From Niastella populi (GTDB taxonomy: Bacteria > Bacteroidota > Bacteroidia > Chitinophagales > Chitinophagaceae), in assembly GCF_002078015.1 (NCBI RefSeq), contig NZ_LWBP01000220.1, positions 1 to 43,210 of the forward strand: a DNA stretch of 43,210 nt, in the 5' to 3' direction. Positions 31,929-41,595 of this stretch are shown piece after piece; position 1 is the stretch's first letter; each line of letters opens with the position of its first letter. The notes beneath the pieces were generated by a model. The model saw only the letters and a program-made list of their open reading frames with translations. It was not told where the DNA came from and ran no database searches. A program made the translations under genes and the position numbers.

Positions 31929-34373
31929 ATGAAAAACCTATTTGGCTTCCTGGCCATCGTGACCGGCCTGGCTTGCGCGTCACCCGTATGGGCGCAGGAT
32001 ACCAGCCGCGCACAACGTAATTCCAATATAACCGATTCCTCCCGGAAGCAGCCCGATACGATTCGCAGGGGCAGGGGACTGCTTAGAGAACTATTCGCCG
32101 ATTCGGGCAAATTAACCGCCAGCGATTTCCAGTTACAGATTGAAAAAACATACCTGATATTGAATAAGGTCGGCAGCAGGAGCGAACTGGGCCTGCCCAT
32201 AAAACTGATAAAACAAAAACTTACCGATACCGATTCCATGCTGGCGGTATTGAAAGATAATGTGCTCAACAACAGCGCGGCCCTCAACCTGCGCAACCTG
32301 CAGGTGTTCAAAACCCTGCTGCTGAACATTCAGGCAGAGAGTAACGAAGACCGTCAGGTGCTTGACAGCGCAGAGAACAGGCTCATCGATCTGCGCAACA
32401 GCATGAAGGTACTGGTTGGCGATACCATTATGCGGCAGATCTGGCGCGACTCGCTTTTGCGCCAGCAATTCTCACCCCAGTTGAAAGGTATGCGCGAATC
32501 GTTTCGCGGTGCTACAAAGAAATTAAAGGAAAGCCTCGCGAAGATCAATCATTTTCAAACCCAGGTATCGTCGAATATCATCATTACTTCGCAATTGCTC
32601 GATAGGGTGAATGCCCTGTTAAGCACTTCGGCCGCCCGCATCTTCGGCAAGGAACATAATTACCTGTGGGAAAGAGATACAACCAGCCTTTCGGCCCGCG
32701 CCCGCAGTTCGATGAAGAAAGCATATGCCGGCGAGAAAAAAGCGCTGCATTACTATTTTAAAGACAGTAATCACAAACGGCTGTTCCTGCTGCTGATTGG
32801 CGTGGTATTTTTAGTATGGCTGTTACGCAACATCAGGACGGTGCGCCGGTTGAATGCGATGGACAGCATCAGCCATTTTTCTTTTGAATACCTGCCGAAT
32901 AATTATATCGTTGCGGCCTTTATTATGATGTTTGCCATAGCGCCCCTGTTCGATCTGCATGCGCCTTCGGCCTATATTGAATCTATGCAGTTACTGATGC
33001 TGGTAATTCTCACAGTCATTTGCTGGAGGAAATGGCCGCGCAGGTTGTTCGTTTACTGGATCGCCATGGTGGTGCTGTACATCTGTTTTTCGTTTACCCA
33101 TCATATGGCAGACCCCGGTTTCTGGCAACGGAACTTTTTGATTTTGCTGAATATTTTGTCGGTGGCATTCGGTATGCTGTTCCTTTCCCAAATGCAGCAA
33201 AAGCTGCCGCTCCGCAACTTCCTGCGCTCCGTTATCATATTGCATAACATAATGAACATTGTGGGCGTGTTGTGCAACATCTTAGGCCGGGTTTCACTGG
33301 CGCAGATCCTCGGCAGTTCGGCCATTTTCGGATTTACACAGGCCATCGGCCTCGCCGTATTCAGTAAAATATGTATGGAAGCCATCCTGCTGCAGATCGT
33401 TGCAAGCCGTTTGCGCCGCAATGTTCATTCTCCAATGAATTTTGAACCGGTGCTTGCCGGTTTCCGCCGGCCTGTACTGTTCCTTGTTGTTATTTTATGG
33501 TTGATCGTTTTTGCCACCAACCTGAATATTTATACTTCGGCATTGGGTGTGCTGGGCGATCTGCTGACGCACCAGCGCAGTATTGGCAATGCCACCTTTA
33601 CCATTGGCGGTGTGCTGTTATTCTTCTTCATTATCTGGATCGCGCACCTGTTGCAGAAGTATGTTGGTTATTTCTTTGGCGACACCGGTAACGACGATGA
33701 AACACACAACAAAGGGCAGCGTTCGCGCCTGCTTATCGCACGGCTTATTTTGTTATGCGTTGGTTACCTGCTGGCGGTAGCCGCTTCGGGTGTACCGGTC
33801 GATAAGATCACCATCGTGCTCGGCGCCCTCGGTGTTGGTATCGGTTTGGGTTTGCAGAATATCGTAAACAACTTCGTGTCGGGTATCATCCTCATCTTCG
33901 ACCGCCCGCTGCAGATCGGCGATGTGGTGGAAATTGGCGATAAAAGCGGCCGTGTACGGGAAATTGGTTTAAGGTCGAGTACCTTAATTACCGGCGATGG
34001 GGCAGAAGTGATCATTCCAAACGGTGATGTATTGTCGCAGCAGATCACCAACTGGACGCTGAGCAATAATCAAAAACGCATAGAGCTCGATCTGAGCATC
34101 ACCGGCAGCAATGATATGGAACTGGTGACGAATACCGTTAAAAAAGCTATTCTCGAGTCGGGCTTTATTTATGAAAACCGCGAGCCATCGGTGCTGTTTA
34201 CCGGTATAACCGATAACGGCGTCGAGCTGAAAGTGTTTTACTGGTGTGTTGATGTAAATAAAACAGGCGCCGCAAAAAGCGCCATTACCGTTTTGTTATT
34301 CAACGCGCTGAAAGCACAGGGTATGCAGTTGGGTGATAAAGCGAATCAGCTGATCAGGGTGATTAATGGGTAA
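31929..34373 (+). CDS. Large MscS-family mechanosensitive ion channel
   Basis: 814 residues. A signal peptide (cleavage after SPVWAQ) leads to a 240-residue periplasmic, helical domain rich in charged heptads (about 25-265), then about ten membrane helices. The MscS core starts near residue 610: pore helix VLGALGVGIGLGLQNIVNNF at 626-645, then the beta domain (FDRPLQIGDVVEIG, IGLRSSTLITGDGAEVIIPN, NWTLSNN) and a cytosolic C-terminus. The size and layout resemble MscK/YbdG-like multi-domain channels instead of the 286-residue MscS. It would open under membrane tension to release solutes during osmotic downshock. Divergent from the sigma-54 activator. Confidence 0.93.
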   Translation: MKNLFGFLAIVTGLACASPVWAQDTSRAQRNSNITDSSRKQPDTIRRGRGLLRELFADSGKLTASDFQLQIEKTYLILNKVGSRSELGLPIKLIKQKLTDTDSMLAVLKDNVLNNSAALNLRNLQVFKTLLLNIQAESNEDRQVLDSAENRLIDLRNSMKVLVGDTIMRQIWRDSLLRQQFSPQLKGMRESFRGATKKLKESLAKINHFQTQVSSNIIITSQLLDRVNALLSTSAARIFGKEHNYLWERDTTSLSARARSSMKKAYAGEKKALHYYFKDSNHKRLFLLLIGVVFLVWLLRNIRTVRRLNAMDSISHFSFEYLPNNYIVAAFIMMFAIAPLFDLHAPSAYIESMQLLMLVILTVICWRKWPRRLFVYWIAMVVLYICFSFTHHMADPGFWQRNFLILLNILSVAFGMLFLSQMQQKLPLRNFLRSVIILHNIMNIVGVLCNILGRVSLAQILGSSAIFGFTQAIGLAVFSKICMEAILLQIVASRLRRNVHSPMNFEPVLAGFRRPVLFLVVILWLIVFATNLNIYTSALGVLGDLLTHQRSIGNATFTIGGVLLFFFIIWIAHLLQKYVGYFFGDTGNDDETHNKGQRSRLLIARLILLCVGYLLAVAASGVPVDKITIVLGALGVGIGLGLQNIVNNFVSGIILIFDRPLQIGDVVEIGDKSGRVREIGLRSSTLITGDGAEVIIPNGDVLSQQITNWTLSNNQKRIELDLSITGSNDMELVTNTVKKAILESGFIYENREPSVLFTGITDNGVELKVFYWCVDVNKTGAAKSAITVLLFNALKAQGMQLGDKANQLIRVING

Positions 34374-34481
34374 AAGTTGATAGGGTTGATAGGGTTGATA
34401 GAGAACTTCATGGGCAGTGGTCCTTCTAATTGTTGAAAGACTGAGCGGGCCATGTATTTCTTATCAACTCTATCAACTTTT
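34372..34481. repeat. TTGATAG tandem repeats forming an inverted pair between convergent genes
   Basis: AAAAGTTGATAGGGTTGATA (34372-34391) and TATCAACTCTATCAACTTTT (34462-34481) pair at 19 of 20 positions. The left arm continues as a third GTTGATAG unit. It lies right after the MscS stop and just before the GH51 end; it probably serves as a bidirectional terminator. Confidence 0.6.
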
Positions 34482-34484
34482 CAA

Positions 34485-37067
34485 CTATTTGGAGATTTTA
34501 TATACTGTAAACGAATAAGGCCCCAATACATCTGTTAGCTCATTTGTAACCGTCATCGCCGATACCTTCACCGCCACCTCCTTATCACCTGGCTGCCCCT
34601 GCATTACCGAACGCTCAGCTTTTGTTCCCGCGCCGAGGCTGCCAAGGTCGAGTTTGATGGAAGTTGGAACGGGTAACAGGTTCACCATCTTTATAAATAC
34701 GCTGCCATCTGCGATATTGCGTACCACCGAAACGCCAAGGCGCTTTTTAACCGCTTCATCATCGCTCGTGAGTTTTACGTTCGAAGGCAGGTATTCATTA
34801 CCGGCATGGTTGCCGAATAATTTCTGCACCTCGTAATTAACCGTTGGTTTTACCTCTGTATTGTTGAAATAAATAAGGTCGGGGTTCCACTGTGTATGTT
34901 TTTCTTTGGCAAGCAGGGGCGCATAGGAGGTCATGTGCACCACATCGGCATTGCGTTCTACATTGGTAAGGTACAGGGCTTCGGCAAGGGCATTGAACAG
35001 GGTATTGCCCCACGAGGCGTATTCACCCAGGTATACTTTGGGTTTACTGCGGTCGTAATTGTCGTAATAATGCTGGTTGTTGATGAACCAGCCCGCACTT
35101 TCATAATAGTGTTCATCAACCATCGGCACATTCATTTTGCTGGCCAGCGCCCAGCCCTGCTCATAGTCGGTGCCGTGATGAAAAGGGCCTACAGTGCCAA
35201 TCACGGTTATTTCAGGATGTTTTTGCTGCAGCGCTTTATAGATCATGTTGAAGCGTTCTTCAAAAAGATCGGTGATAAGGTCTTCATTGCCGATGCCGAT
35301 ATATTTTAGATTGAACGGCGCCGGATGCCCGGCTTCCGCCCGCAGCTTTCCCCATTTCGACGTTGCCGGGCCGTTGGCCCATTCTACCAGATCGAGAATG
35401 TCCTGTATATATTCATCCATTTCACTCATGGGTATACCGCCCTGTTGTCCGCCGCCTTTTGGCCCAATGCCTGAGTTCTGGCAGGGAACACCCGCTGCCA
35501 GTACCGGCAAAGGCTGAGCGCCTATATCTTCACAATACTGGAAGTATTCGAAATAACCAAGTCCCGCGCTTTGATGGTAGCGCCAGATATTGGGTTGCGG
35601 TTTGCGCGCCTCGAGCGCACCGATAGTGTTTTTCCAGCGATAGATGTTTTCAAGGCCATCGCCATGCGCCACACAACCACCGGGAAAACGCACAAAACGG
35701 GGCCTGATGGCCGCCACGGTTGCTGCCAGATCGGGCCGCAAACCATTCTTCCGGTTTTTAAATGTTTTTTTAGGGAACAGTGAGATCATATCGAGCATAA
35801 TACGGCCGGTAGCCTGTGGCTGCAGTTCGAGCCGGGCGTCTTTTGCGTCATTTGCTGCCACCAGTTTAGTACTGTATTTCTTCCATTGCGTTGCCCTGGT
35901 TCGAACCGTTGCCTGCGCTAGCGTGCTGCCATCCTGCGCCACCAGTTTTACGAGCAGACTCCTGCTTTTGCCATCGCTGTTCTTTGCAAAAAGCGAGCAC
36001 TCATATTCATCGCCTTTTTTCAGGGGAATTCCGTCATAACCGCTGTTGATCAAAGCGCCGCCGGTTTGTGTGGCATCCAGCACGGCGTAATGCGGGTTGT
36101 TGGCATGCAGGGGCGTGGTACTGTCGATAGAAAAAACAAGCTGCTGGCCGCTGGTTGCCCAGGAATGTTTGCTGTTCCAGGTATTGTCGCGGTATTTTCT
36201 GTCGGCCGGCGTGTATTCAAAATCGCGGTTCTGGATCAATTCGGCATACAGTCCGCCATCAGCGGCGTAATTGATATCTTCAAAGAAAACGCCGATCAGC
36301 AGATCGGAAATGGCTTTTTTGTTTTCAGGTTGCAGGGTAATGGTGGCGGCAAGTTGTTTCAGGTTTCCGTACCGCGTGCTGTCGGTGTTGAACGATTCGC
36401 GGTTCTGGCTGCTTCTGTATTGAGCCAGTTGCCACACATCGGTGAGTTGGGCGATCACGGGCCATGCTACCCGGGTTATGGTGCCGGTTGCAGGGCCTGA
36501 AGGCAGGTTCACCGTAGTTCGATCGTCTTTATATTCCGCAGCGGAAATAGCTGCCGCTGGTTCAAACTGTTTGAAATCTTTTGTAACGATGCGGAAGTGC
36601 TGGTTGCCCGACAGGTATTTTATAATATACTGCTGATTGCTTTTGTCATACTGTACAACCGGTTGGCGGAAGGTTTGATGTTGCGGAAGGTAAGGATACA
36701 CTTGCCGGCCCCAGGTTATCAGATCGGCAGAGGCGGCATGGGCAAACTGGCTGCCTGTTTCGTTGAGGCTCCAGATACAATGCCAGATGCCGTGTGCGTC
36801 CCTGAACAGGTACGGACTGTTCATTTGTTTTTGCGAACCCCATTCGCCATAGTCGCATCTTACATAACCGAACTCATTGCCCACCGGGTTCCACTGTTTG
36901 GCATCGGCGCTCCAGGCAAAATGCAAACCGCTTCTTCCCTGATCTTTTGTGGTGGCATAAGAAAAGAAATAAACGGAATCGGGTTCGTTGGCTAAAAGGA
37001 TCTTACTGATACCGGATGCTGTAAAAAGCAACAATAAAGACAGTATACGCGCGTTCAGTTTTTTCAT
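34485..37067 (-). CDS. GH51 alpha-L-arabinofuranosidase with extra N-terminal domain
   Basis: 860 residues. A signal peptide (residues 1-26) is followed by a region of about 180 residues resembling part of a GH43-like propeller (SYATTKDQGRSGLHFAWSAD, DAHGIWHCIWSL, FAHAASADLITWG), then a carbohydrate-binding-like sandwich (YAELIQNRDFEYTP onwards) and the GH51 barrel from about 420. Catalytic residues are the acid/base Glu in GIGNED (about 592) and the nucleophile Glu in LGEYASWG (about 681). RPRFVRFPGGCVAHGDGLEN is characteristic. It releases arabinose from arabinan or arabinoxylan side chains in the periplasm or outside. No SusC/D pair is nearby. The truncated propeller is too short to be a second catalytic unit. 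Confidence 0.93.
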   Translation of the reverse strand: MKKLNARILSLLLLFTASGISKILLANEPDSVYFFSYATTKDQGRSGLHFAWSADAKQWNPVGNEFGYVRCDYGEWGSQKQMNSPYLFRDAHGIWHCIWSLNETGSQFAHAASADLITWGRQVYPYLPQHQTFRQPVVQYDKSNQQYIIKYLSGNQHFRIVTKDFKQFEPAAAISAAEYKDDRTTVNLPSGPATGTITRVAWPVIAQLTDVWQLAQYRSSQNRESFNTDSTRYGNLKQLAATITLQPENKKAISDLLIGVFFEDINYAADGGLYAELIQNRDFEYTPADRKYRDNTWNSKHSWATSGQQLVFSIDSTTPLHANNPHYAVLDATQTGGALINSGYDGIPLKKGDEYECSLFAKNSDGKSRSLLVKLVAQDGSTLAQATVRTRATQWKKYSTKLVAANDAKDARLELQPQATGRIMLDMISLFPKKTFKNRKNGLRPDLAATVAAIRPRFVRFPGGCVAHGDGLENIYRWKNTIGALEARKPQPNIWRYHQSAGLGYFEYFQYCEDIGAQPLPVLAAGVPCQNSGIGPKGGGQQGGIPMSEMDEYIQDILDLVEWANGPATSKWGKLRAEAGHPAPFNLKYIGIGNEDLITDLFEERFNMIYKALQQKHPEITVIGTVGPFHHGTDYEQGWALASKMNVPMVDEHYYESAGWFINNQHYYDNYDRSKPKVYLGEYASWGNTLFNALAEALYLTNVERNADVVHMTSYAPLLAKEKHTQWNPDLIYFNNTEVKPTVNYEVQKLFGNHAGNEYLPSNVKLTSDDEAVKKRLGVSVVRNIADGSVFIKMVNLLPVPTSIKLDLGSLGAGTKAERSVMQGQPGDKEVAVKVSAMTVTNELTDVLGPYSFTVYKISK

Positions 37068-37106
37068 ATGTCAAAATAACATTTATGTGGCTGGTACTTG
37101 GTTTGG

Positions 37107-37114
37107 CAAAAATA
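37107..37114 (-). promoter_or_regulatory. Possible -7 box of the GH51 gene
   Basis: On the minus strand TATTTTTG matches TAnnTTTG exactly, 40 nt before the GH51 ATG. No TTTG was seen at the -33 position, so this is tentative. Confidence 0.35.
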
Positions 37115-37331
37115 GCCCTATAAAGATACGGGTCTGGATCACATAAAACAATAAACGGTTGATGGTGGGTTGCGGGGTGCCGGGTTTCCGGGAATACAGG
37201 GAAATACAGAATACAGTTGCCGGTTTCCGGGGCAGGCAATGGCGAAGGACATGCCTGGTAATAAGGGCACAATGGAGATCACTGTTTAATTTTTCTCCGG
37301 ATACCGTTGTTGTTCGTTCCCATATAATGAG

Positions 37332-37361
37332 AGGCTGTCCCGTTTCAACGGGACGGCCTTT
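37332..37361 (+). terminator. Terminator-like hairpin without an obvious upstream gene
   Basis: Stem GGCTGTCCCGT/ACGGGACGGCC (11 bp with one wobble) with a TTCA loop, followed by TTTTAT on the plus strand. No plus-strand gene lies between 37068 and here, so it may end a small RNA or act as a leader attenuator of the PHP gene at 37483. The rest of 37068-37482 holds only repeated GGTTTCCGGG and AATACAG words. Confidence 0.5.
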
Positions 37362-37482
37362 TATAATAGTTAAGAAGCTCGTTGTTGCAGCTTTTTGCGA
37401 AAATATTTTCCAGGGAATTCATGATGATTTAATATCCCTCTTTTTTAAATTGCTCTATCTTCCAACGCCTAAAATAGTTCCT

Positions 37483-38610
37483 ATGCGCAGTTTATTGCCC
37501 GGTTTGCTTTTCAGTATCACTTCTGTTGCCGTTTTTGCGCAGGCCGAACCCGGTCATAGCCATAAACTGGCCCGCAGCCTGCAATTTCCCGATGTGCCCG
37601 GTTATAAGGTCATGAAATGCGACCTGCACCAGCATACCGTTTTCAGCGATGGCAGCGTATGGCCCGATATCCGCGTGGCGGAAGCGTTAATGGATGGGCT
37701 CGATGCCATTTCTCTCACCGAACACCTCGAGTACCAGCCGCATAAAGACGATATTCCGCATCCCGACCGCAACCGCTCTTATGAACTGGCGCTCAAAGAG
37801 GCCAGGGACCATAAACTGATCGTCATTCGCGGGTCGGAGATCACCCGTAAAATGCCGCCCGGCCACTGCAACGCCGTTTTTATCAACGACGCCAATAAAA
37901 TGCTGATCAGCGATTCTGTAGAAGTGTTCAGGGAAGCCAAACGGCAGAACGCTTTTGTTTTCTGGAACCATCCCAACTGGATAAAACAACGCACAGATGG
38001 CATTGCTACCTTAACGCCCATGCACAAGCAGCTGATCAAAGAAAAACTGCTCGATGGCATAGAGGTAGTGAACGATGTTACCTATTCCGACGAAGCCCTG
38101 CAGATAGCCCTCGACAATAACCTCACGATCATGGGTACCAGTGATATTCATAAACTGGTCGATTGGGTGTTTGATGTTCCCAAAGGCGGCCACCGGCCAA
38201 TAACGCTGGTGTTTGCCAAAGAAGCCACCGCCGAATCTATCAGGGAAGGATTGATGAACCGCAAAACCGTGGTGTTCCATAACAACCTGCTGATCGGTCG
38301 CGATGAGGTGCTGGTACCGCTGATAAAGGAATCGCTGAAGACAGGCGGTGCAAAATACACCCCAAAAACAACGGTGCTCGAAGTGGAGATTGAGAATGTG
38401 ACCAGCTGCGAATTCATGCTGCAGAACAGATCGAAATATACCTTTCACGGGCATGCAGATGTGATAACGTTGAAGCCCGGTGAAAAAACGACAATAATGG
38501 TGAAAACCGTCAATAAGTTAACCAGTGTTGACATACCGTTTGAAGTGCTTAGCGCTATAAATGCGCCGAAGAGTCACCCGGTGGTGACACTGCAGGTTAA
38601 TGTGAATTAA
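37483..38610 (+). CDS. PHP-domain phosphodiesterase, Sb-PDE type, secreted
   Basis: 375 residues from the ATG at 37483 (108 open upstream codons cross the hairpin and are rejected). Signal peptide to about residue 21 (SVAVFAQA). The PHP metal sites are visible: CDLHQHTVFSDGSVWP (HxHT..D), DAISLTEHLEYQPHKDD, VIRGSEITR, VFWNHPNW and MGTSDIHKL. A C-terminal beta domain follows (about 300-375). The layout fits the Sb-PDE group, named from an organophosphate diester hydrolase of Sphingobium; natural substrates are not known. Exported to the periplasm. It is divergent from GH51 and precedes the YcaQ gene on the same strand. Confidence 0.88.
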   Translation: MRSLLPGLLFSITSVAVFAQAEPGHSHKLARSLQFPDVPGYKVMKCDLHQHTVFSDGSVWPDIRVAEALMDGLDAISLTEHLEYQPHKDDIPHPDRNRSYELALKEARDHKLIVIRGSEITRKMPPGHCNAVFINDANKMLISDSVEVFREAKRQNAFVFWNHPNWIKQRTDGIATLTPMHKQLIKEKLLDGIEVVNDVTYSDEALQIALDNNLTIMGTSDIHKLVDWVFDVPKGGHRPITLVFAKEATAESIREGLMNRKTVVFHNNLLIGRDEVLVPLIKESLKTGGAKYTPKTTVLEVEIENVTSCEFMLQNRSKYTFHGHADVITLKPGEKTTIMVKTVNKLTSVDIPFEVLSAINAPKSHPVVTLQVNVN

Positions 38611-38735
38611 TACCATAACAGGCAGCAAACTTGGCACTTCCTGCTTCTTATTTCAGCTTTTTAATACGAAATAGATCAAATGTACTCCGGTACCCGATAC
38701 GTTGTATAAGGCTGAAATAAGTTAATTTTACCTGT

Positions 38736-39947
38736 ATGCCTGATACTATGAAACAGCTGGTCCTTACCAGGGAAGAAGCCAGGAAGATCATCTTATATGC
38801 GGCGGGTTTATCGCGTGCCGGCCAGTTTGGCAAAGGGCGCGAGGCCGTATACAAACTCATCGACCATCTTGGTCATGTGCAGATAGATGCCAATTATACC
38901 GTAGAACGCGCGCATCATCATTCCATTGCAGCGCGGGTGCCTGATTATAAACGGGAATGGCTGGAAGAACTGCAGGCGGATGGCCGCATCTTTGAGTTCT
39001 TCATTTCCGACTCCGGGTTCATTCCCATGTACGACTACCGCTATTCCCTGTGCGTAAAAGAAGGTTTTGCCAAGAGCCGCAAACCAGTAACGCAGGCGGA
39101 GATCAACCTGATGGAAAGAGTGCTTGACCGCGTTGCGCGGGAAGGACCGCTGATGTTAAAGGATTTCGACTATGACCGCGAAGTGGCCAGCTCGGGCTGG
39201 TGGGACTGGCGGCCATCGAAAATAGCGCTGGAGAGGTTGTACCTCGATGGCCGGTTGATGTGCACCCGTGGCAAGGACTTTCATAAAGTGTACGACCTGC
39301 CGGTGAATATCGTTCCCAACGATATCGACACAACGAAACCAACGCCTGAGGAGTTTGCACGGTACATCATTCGCCGTGCCCTGGGTTCGCTGGGAATAGC
39401 CGGGGCAAAAGAAATGGCCTGGCGTGCGCATTATGTAAAGAATAATGTAGTGAAAAAAGAACTCGAAAAAATGGCCGCGGAAGGAGCCGTGATCCCGGTT
39501 ACGATAAAAGGGCTCACGATCGCCCAGCAATATATTTTGCCCGCTTATAAGAATAAAAAGATCCGGCTGTCGGGCGATGTATTCATCCTTTCTCCATTCG
39601 ATGTATTGAATGTGTTCAGGCACCGCCTGCGCGATTTCTTCGATTTCGATTACCAGATAGAATGTTTTGTTCCCGAACCCAAACGCAGGTATGGTTATTT
39701 TTCATTGCCCGTACTGGCAGGCGATACTTTTGTGGCCCGCATGGATTCCAAAGCCGATCGTAAGCAACGGGTACTGACCATCCACAATCTTCACTTCGAA
39801 AAAGTAAAATTGAGCAAAACGCAGATCAGTAAGATCACCGATGCCATTAAAGCCTTTGCCCGGTTCAACCAATGTACGGATATCGATATAAAGAGGTCGA
39901 ATAACAGGGAGTATGTTAAAAATATAAAGCAGGCACTGGCAGAATAA
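38736..39947 (+). CDS. YcaQ/AlkX-type winged-helix DNA glycosylase
   Basis: 403 residues (ATG at 38736; MKQ at 38748 is an alternative). Signatures of the family are LTREEARKIILYAAGL at the N-terminus, LGHVQIDANYTVERAHHH with the Q-x-D catalytic-type motif, ARVPDYKREWLEEL, the winged-helix repeats around 150-300, FILSPFDVLNVFRHRLRDFF and YGYFSLPVLAGDTFVARMD. YcaQ enzymes excise alkylated bases and unhook interstrand crosslinks in DNA. Length is as expected. Cytosolic. It stands alone between the phosphodiesterase and the CBS/CorC gene. Confidence 0.9.
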   Translation: MPDTMKQLVLTREEARKIILYAAGLSRAGQFGKGREAVYKLIDHLGHVQIDANYTVERAHHHSIAARVPDYKREWLEELQADGRIFEFFISDSGFIPMYDYRYSLCVKEGFAKSRKPVTQAEINLMERVLDRVAREGPLMLKDFDYDREVASSGWWDWRPSKIALERLYLDGRLMCTRGKDFHKVYDLPVNIVPNDIDTTKPTPEEFARYIIRRALGSLGIAGAKEMAWRAHYVKNNVVKKELEKMAAEGAVIPVTIKGLTIAQQYILPAYKNKKIRLSGDVFILSPFDVLNVFRHRLRDFFDFDYQIECFVPEPKRRYGYFSLPVLAGDTFVARMDSKADRKQRVLTIHNLHFEKVKLSKTQISKITDAIKAFARFNQCTDIDIKRSNNREYVKNIKQALAE

Positions 39948-39975
39948 AAAGCCTGCCTTCTTCACATACAAATGG

Positions 39976-39983
39976 TAATTTTG
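39976..39983 (+). promoter_or_regulatory. Possible -7 box of the CBS/CorC gene
   Basis: TAATTTTG matches TAnnTTTG, 49 nt before the ATG at 40032; a -33 TTTG is not evident. Confidence 0.35.
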
Positions 39984-40031
39984 TGATGCAACTTTTCAGC
40001 CTGCTGAAATTAATATGCACAACCTGGTGAT

Positions 40032-41315
40032 ATGGAAATATTGATCATACTCTTTCTGATCCTGCTCAATGGTGTGTTCTCCATGAGCGAGATCGCATTG
40101 GTTTCTGCCCGGAAATTCAAACTGGAAAGCTCAGCGAAGAAAGGGAATGGCAATGCCCGCAGGGCGCTGCAACTGGCCAATAATCCCAATACCTTTTTAA
40201 GCACGGTGCAAATAGGCATTACCCTGATCGGGATCCTTACCGGTATTTTCAGTGGTGAGAAGATCGAAGAGGATCTGAAAGCTGCTGTTATGGGTATACC
40301 GGTACTGGCGCCCTATGCAGAAAGCATAGCAGTCACTATTATCGTTATTGTCGTTACCTTTTTCTCGATCGTATTCGGCGAACTGATCCCCAAACGCATC
40401 GGTTTGATGTTTCCCGAAGTCATTGCCTCCACGGTGGCACAGCCAATGACATTGATCTCCATTATCACCAAGCCGTTCATCTGGCTGCTTACAAAAACCA
40501 ATGATCTTTTTCTCGGCATCTTTGGATTGAAAGACAGAAAGGATGGTATTGTAAGTGAAGAGGAAATAAAGGCCATGGTGCAGGAAAGCGCCCTGGGCGG
40601 GGAAATACAGCAGATAGAACAGAATATTGTGCAGCGCGTGTTTGCGCTTGGCGACCGGAAGGTGGGCGAGCTCATGACCCACCGCAGCGACCTCTTGTGT
40701 TTTAATATTACCGATGACCTGCGCGGCATAAAAGAACGAGCGCAGATAGAATCGCATTCCGTGTACCCGGTGTATCGCAAAACAACCGATAACCTGATCG
40801 GCGTCGTTTCAGTAAAAGATATTTTCCCCAAAGAATTTAAAGGCCCTGATTTCAACCTCGCCGAATTTCTGAAACAGCCGGTAATGGTGCCCGAATCGGC
40901 ACCTGCCTATAAAGTGCTGGAAAGGTTTAAGGAAAGCAAGATCCATTATGCCTTCGTGCTCGATGAATATGGATCGGTACAGGGTATGGTAAGTATGGAC
41001 GATATTCTCGATGCATTGATAGGGGATGTAACCGAATACAACCAGCAGGAATACCAGATCGTGCAACGGGACGATAAAAGCTGGCTGGCCGACGGCGCTT
41101 ATCCTTTCTTTGAATTCCTCAATTTCTTCAATGTGCATGAAGAGGAGTATTATGAAGGCGATTACAATACCCTGGCCGGACTAATTCTTCATCAGATCGG
41201 TTATATACCGCGGGTGGGGGAGGTTGTAAAATGGAATGAATTTGAATTTGAGATCGTGGATATGGACGGTCCGAAGATCGATAAGGTAATGATCACACGA
41301 AAAACATTTCTCTAA
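40032..41315 (+). CDS. CNNM/CorC-type transporter-like protein (DUF21, two CBS, CorC_HlyC)
   Basis: 427 residues. The DUF21/CNNM membrane domain (about 1-185) has the typical MEILIILFLILLNGVFSMSE start and FSIVFGELIPKRIGL; then a CBS pair (about 205-335; VGELMTHRSDLLCF, HSVYPVYRK, VPESAPAYKVLERF, YAFVLDEYGSVQGMV) and a CorC_HlyC domain (340-427). Often annotated as hemolysin, but members act in Mg2+/Co2+ export or regulation. CBS domains probably bind ATP or Mg-ATP. Inner membrane. Single-gene unit. Confidence 0.93.
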   Translation: MEILIILFLILLNGVFSMSEIALVSARKFKLESSAKKGNGNARRALQLANNPNTFLSTVQIGITLIGILTGIFSGEKIEEDLKAAVMGIPVLAPYAESIAVTIIVIVVTFFSIVFGELIPKRIGLMFPEVIASTVAQPMTLISIITKPFIWLLTKTNDLFLGIFGLKDRKDGIVSEEEIKAMVQESALGGEIQQIEQNIVQRVFALGDRKVGELMTHRSDLLCFNITDDLRGIKERAQIESHSVYPVYRKTTDNLIGVVSVKDIFPKEFKGPDFNLAEFLKQPVMVPESAPAYKVLERFKESKIHYAFVLDEYGSVQGMVSMDDILDALIGDVTEYNQQEYQIVQRDDKSWLADGAYPFFEFLNFFNVHEEEYYEGDYNTLAGLILHQIGYIPRVGEVVKWNEFEFEIVDMDGPKIDKVMITRKTFL

Positions 41316-41595
41316 ATTATACGGTATTATGATCGCCGTCATGATAATTGCTTGACTGGCATCAATAAAAATATAAATCCGCCAAATACATTTGATTTAT
41401 TATTTATGTGAGCGGGATTGTGCTACATTTATAACAGCAATCTCTACGTTTCCAGTTAAGAATGATATGACTATCTTAATTGCCTTCTCATAGTTACAAG
41501 ACCTTTTCCTGCATTATACATCTTTCGAAAAACCTCGTTACTCCATTTCCTCTGTCAGACAGGTCTCGTTCTAAAACCTAAACAACTGCTGTCGT

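Noticed and set aside
37003-37272. 89-codon minus-strand frame overlapping the GH51 start
   Set aside because: It overlaps the signal peptide region and promoter of GH51; composition is not protein-like.
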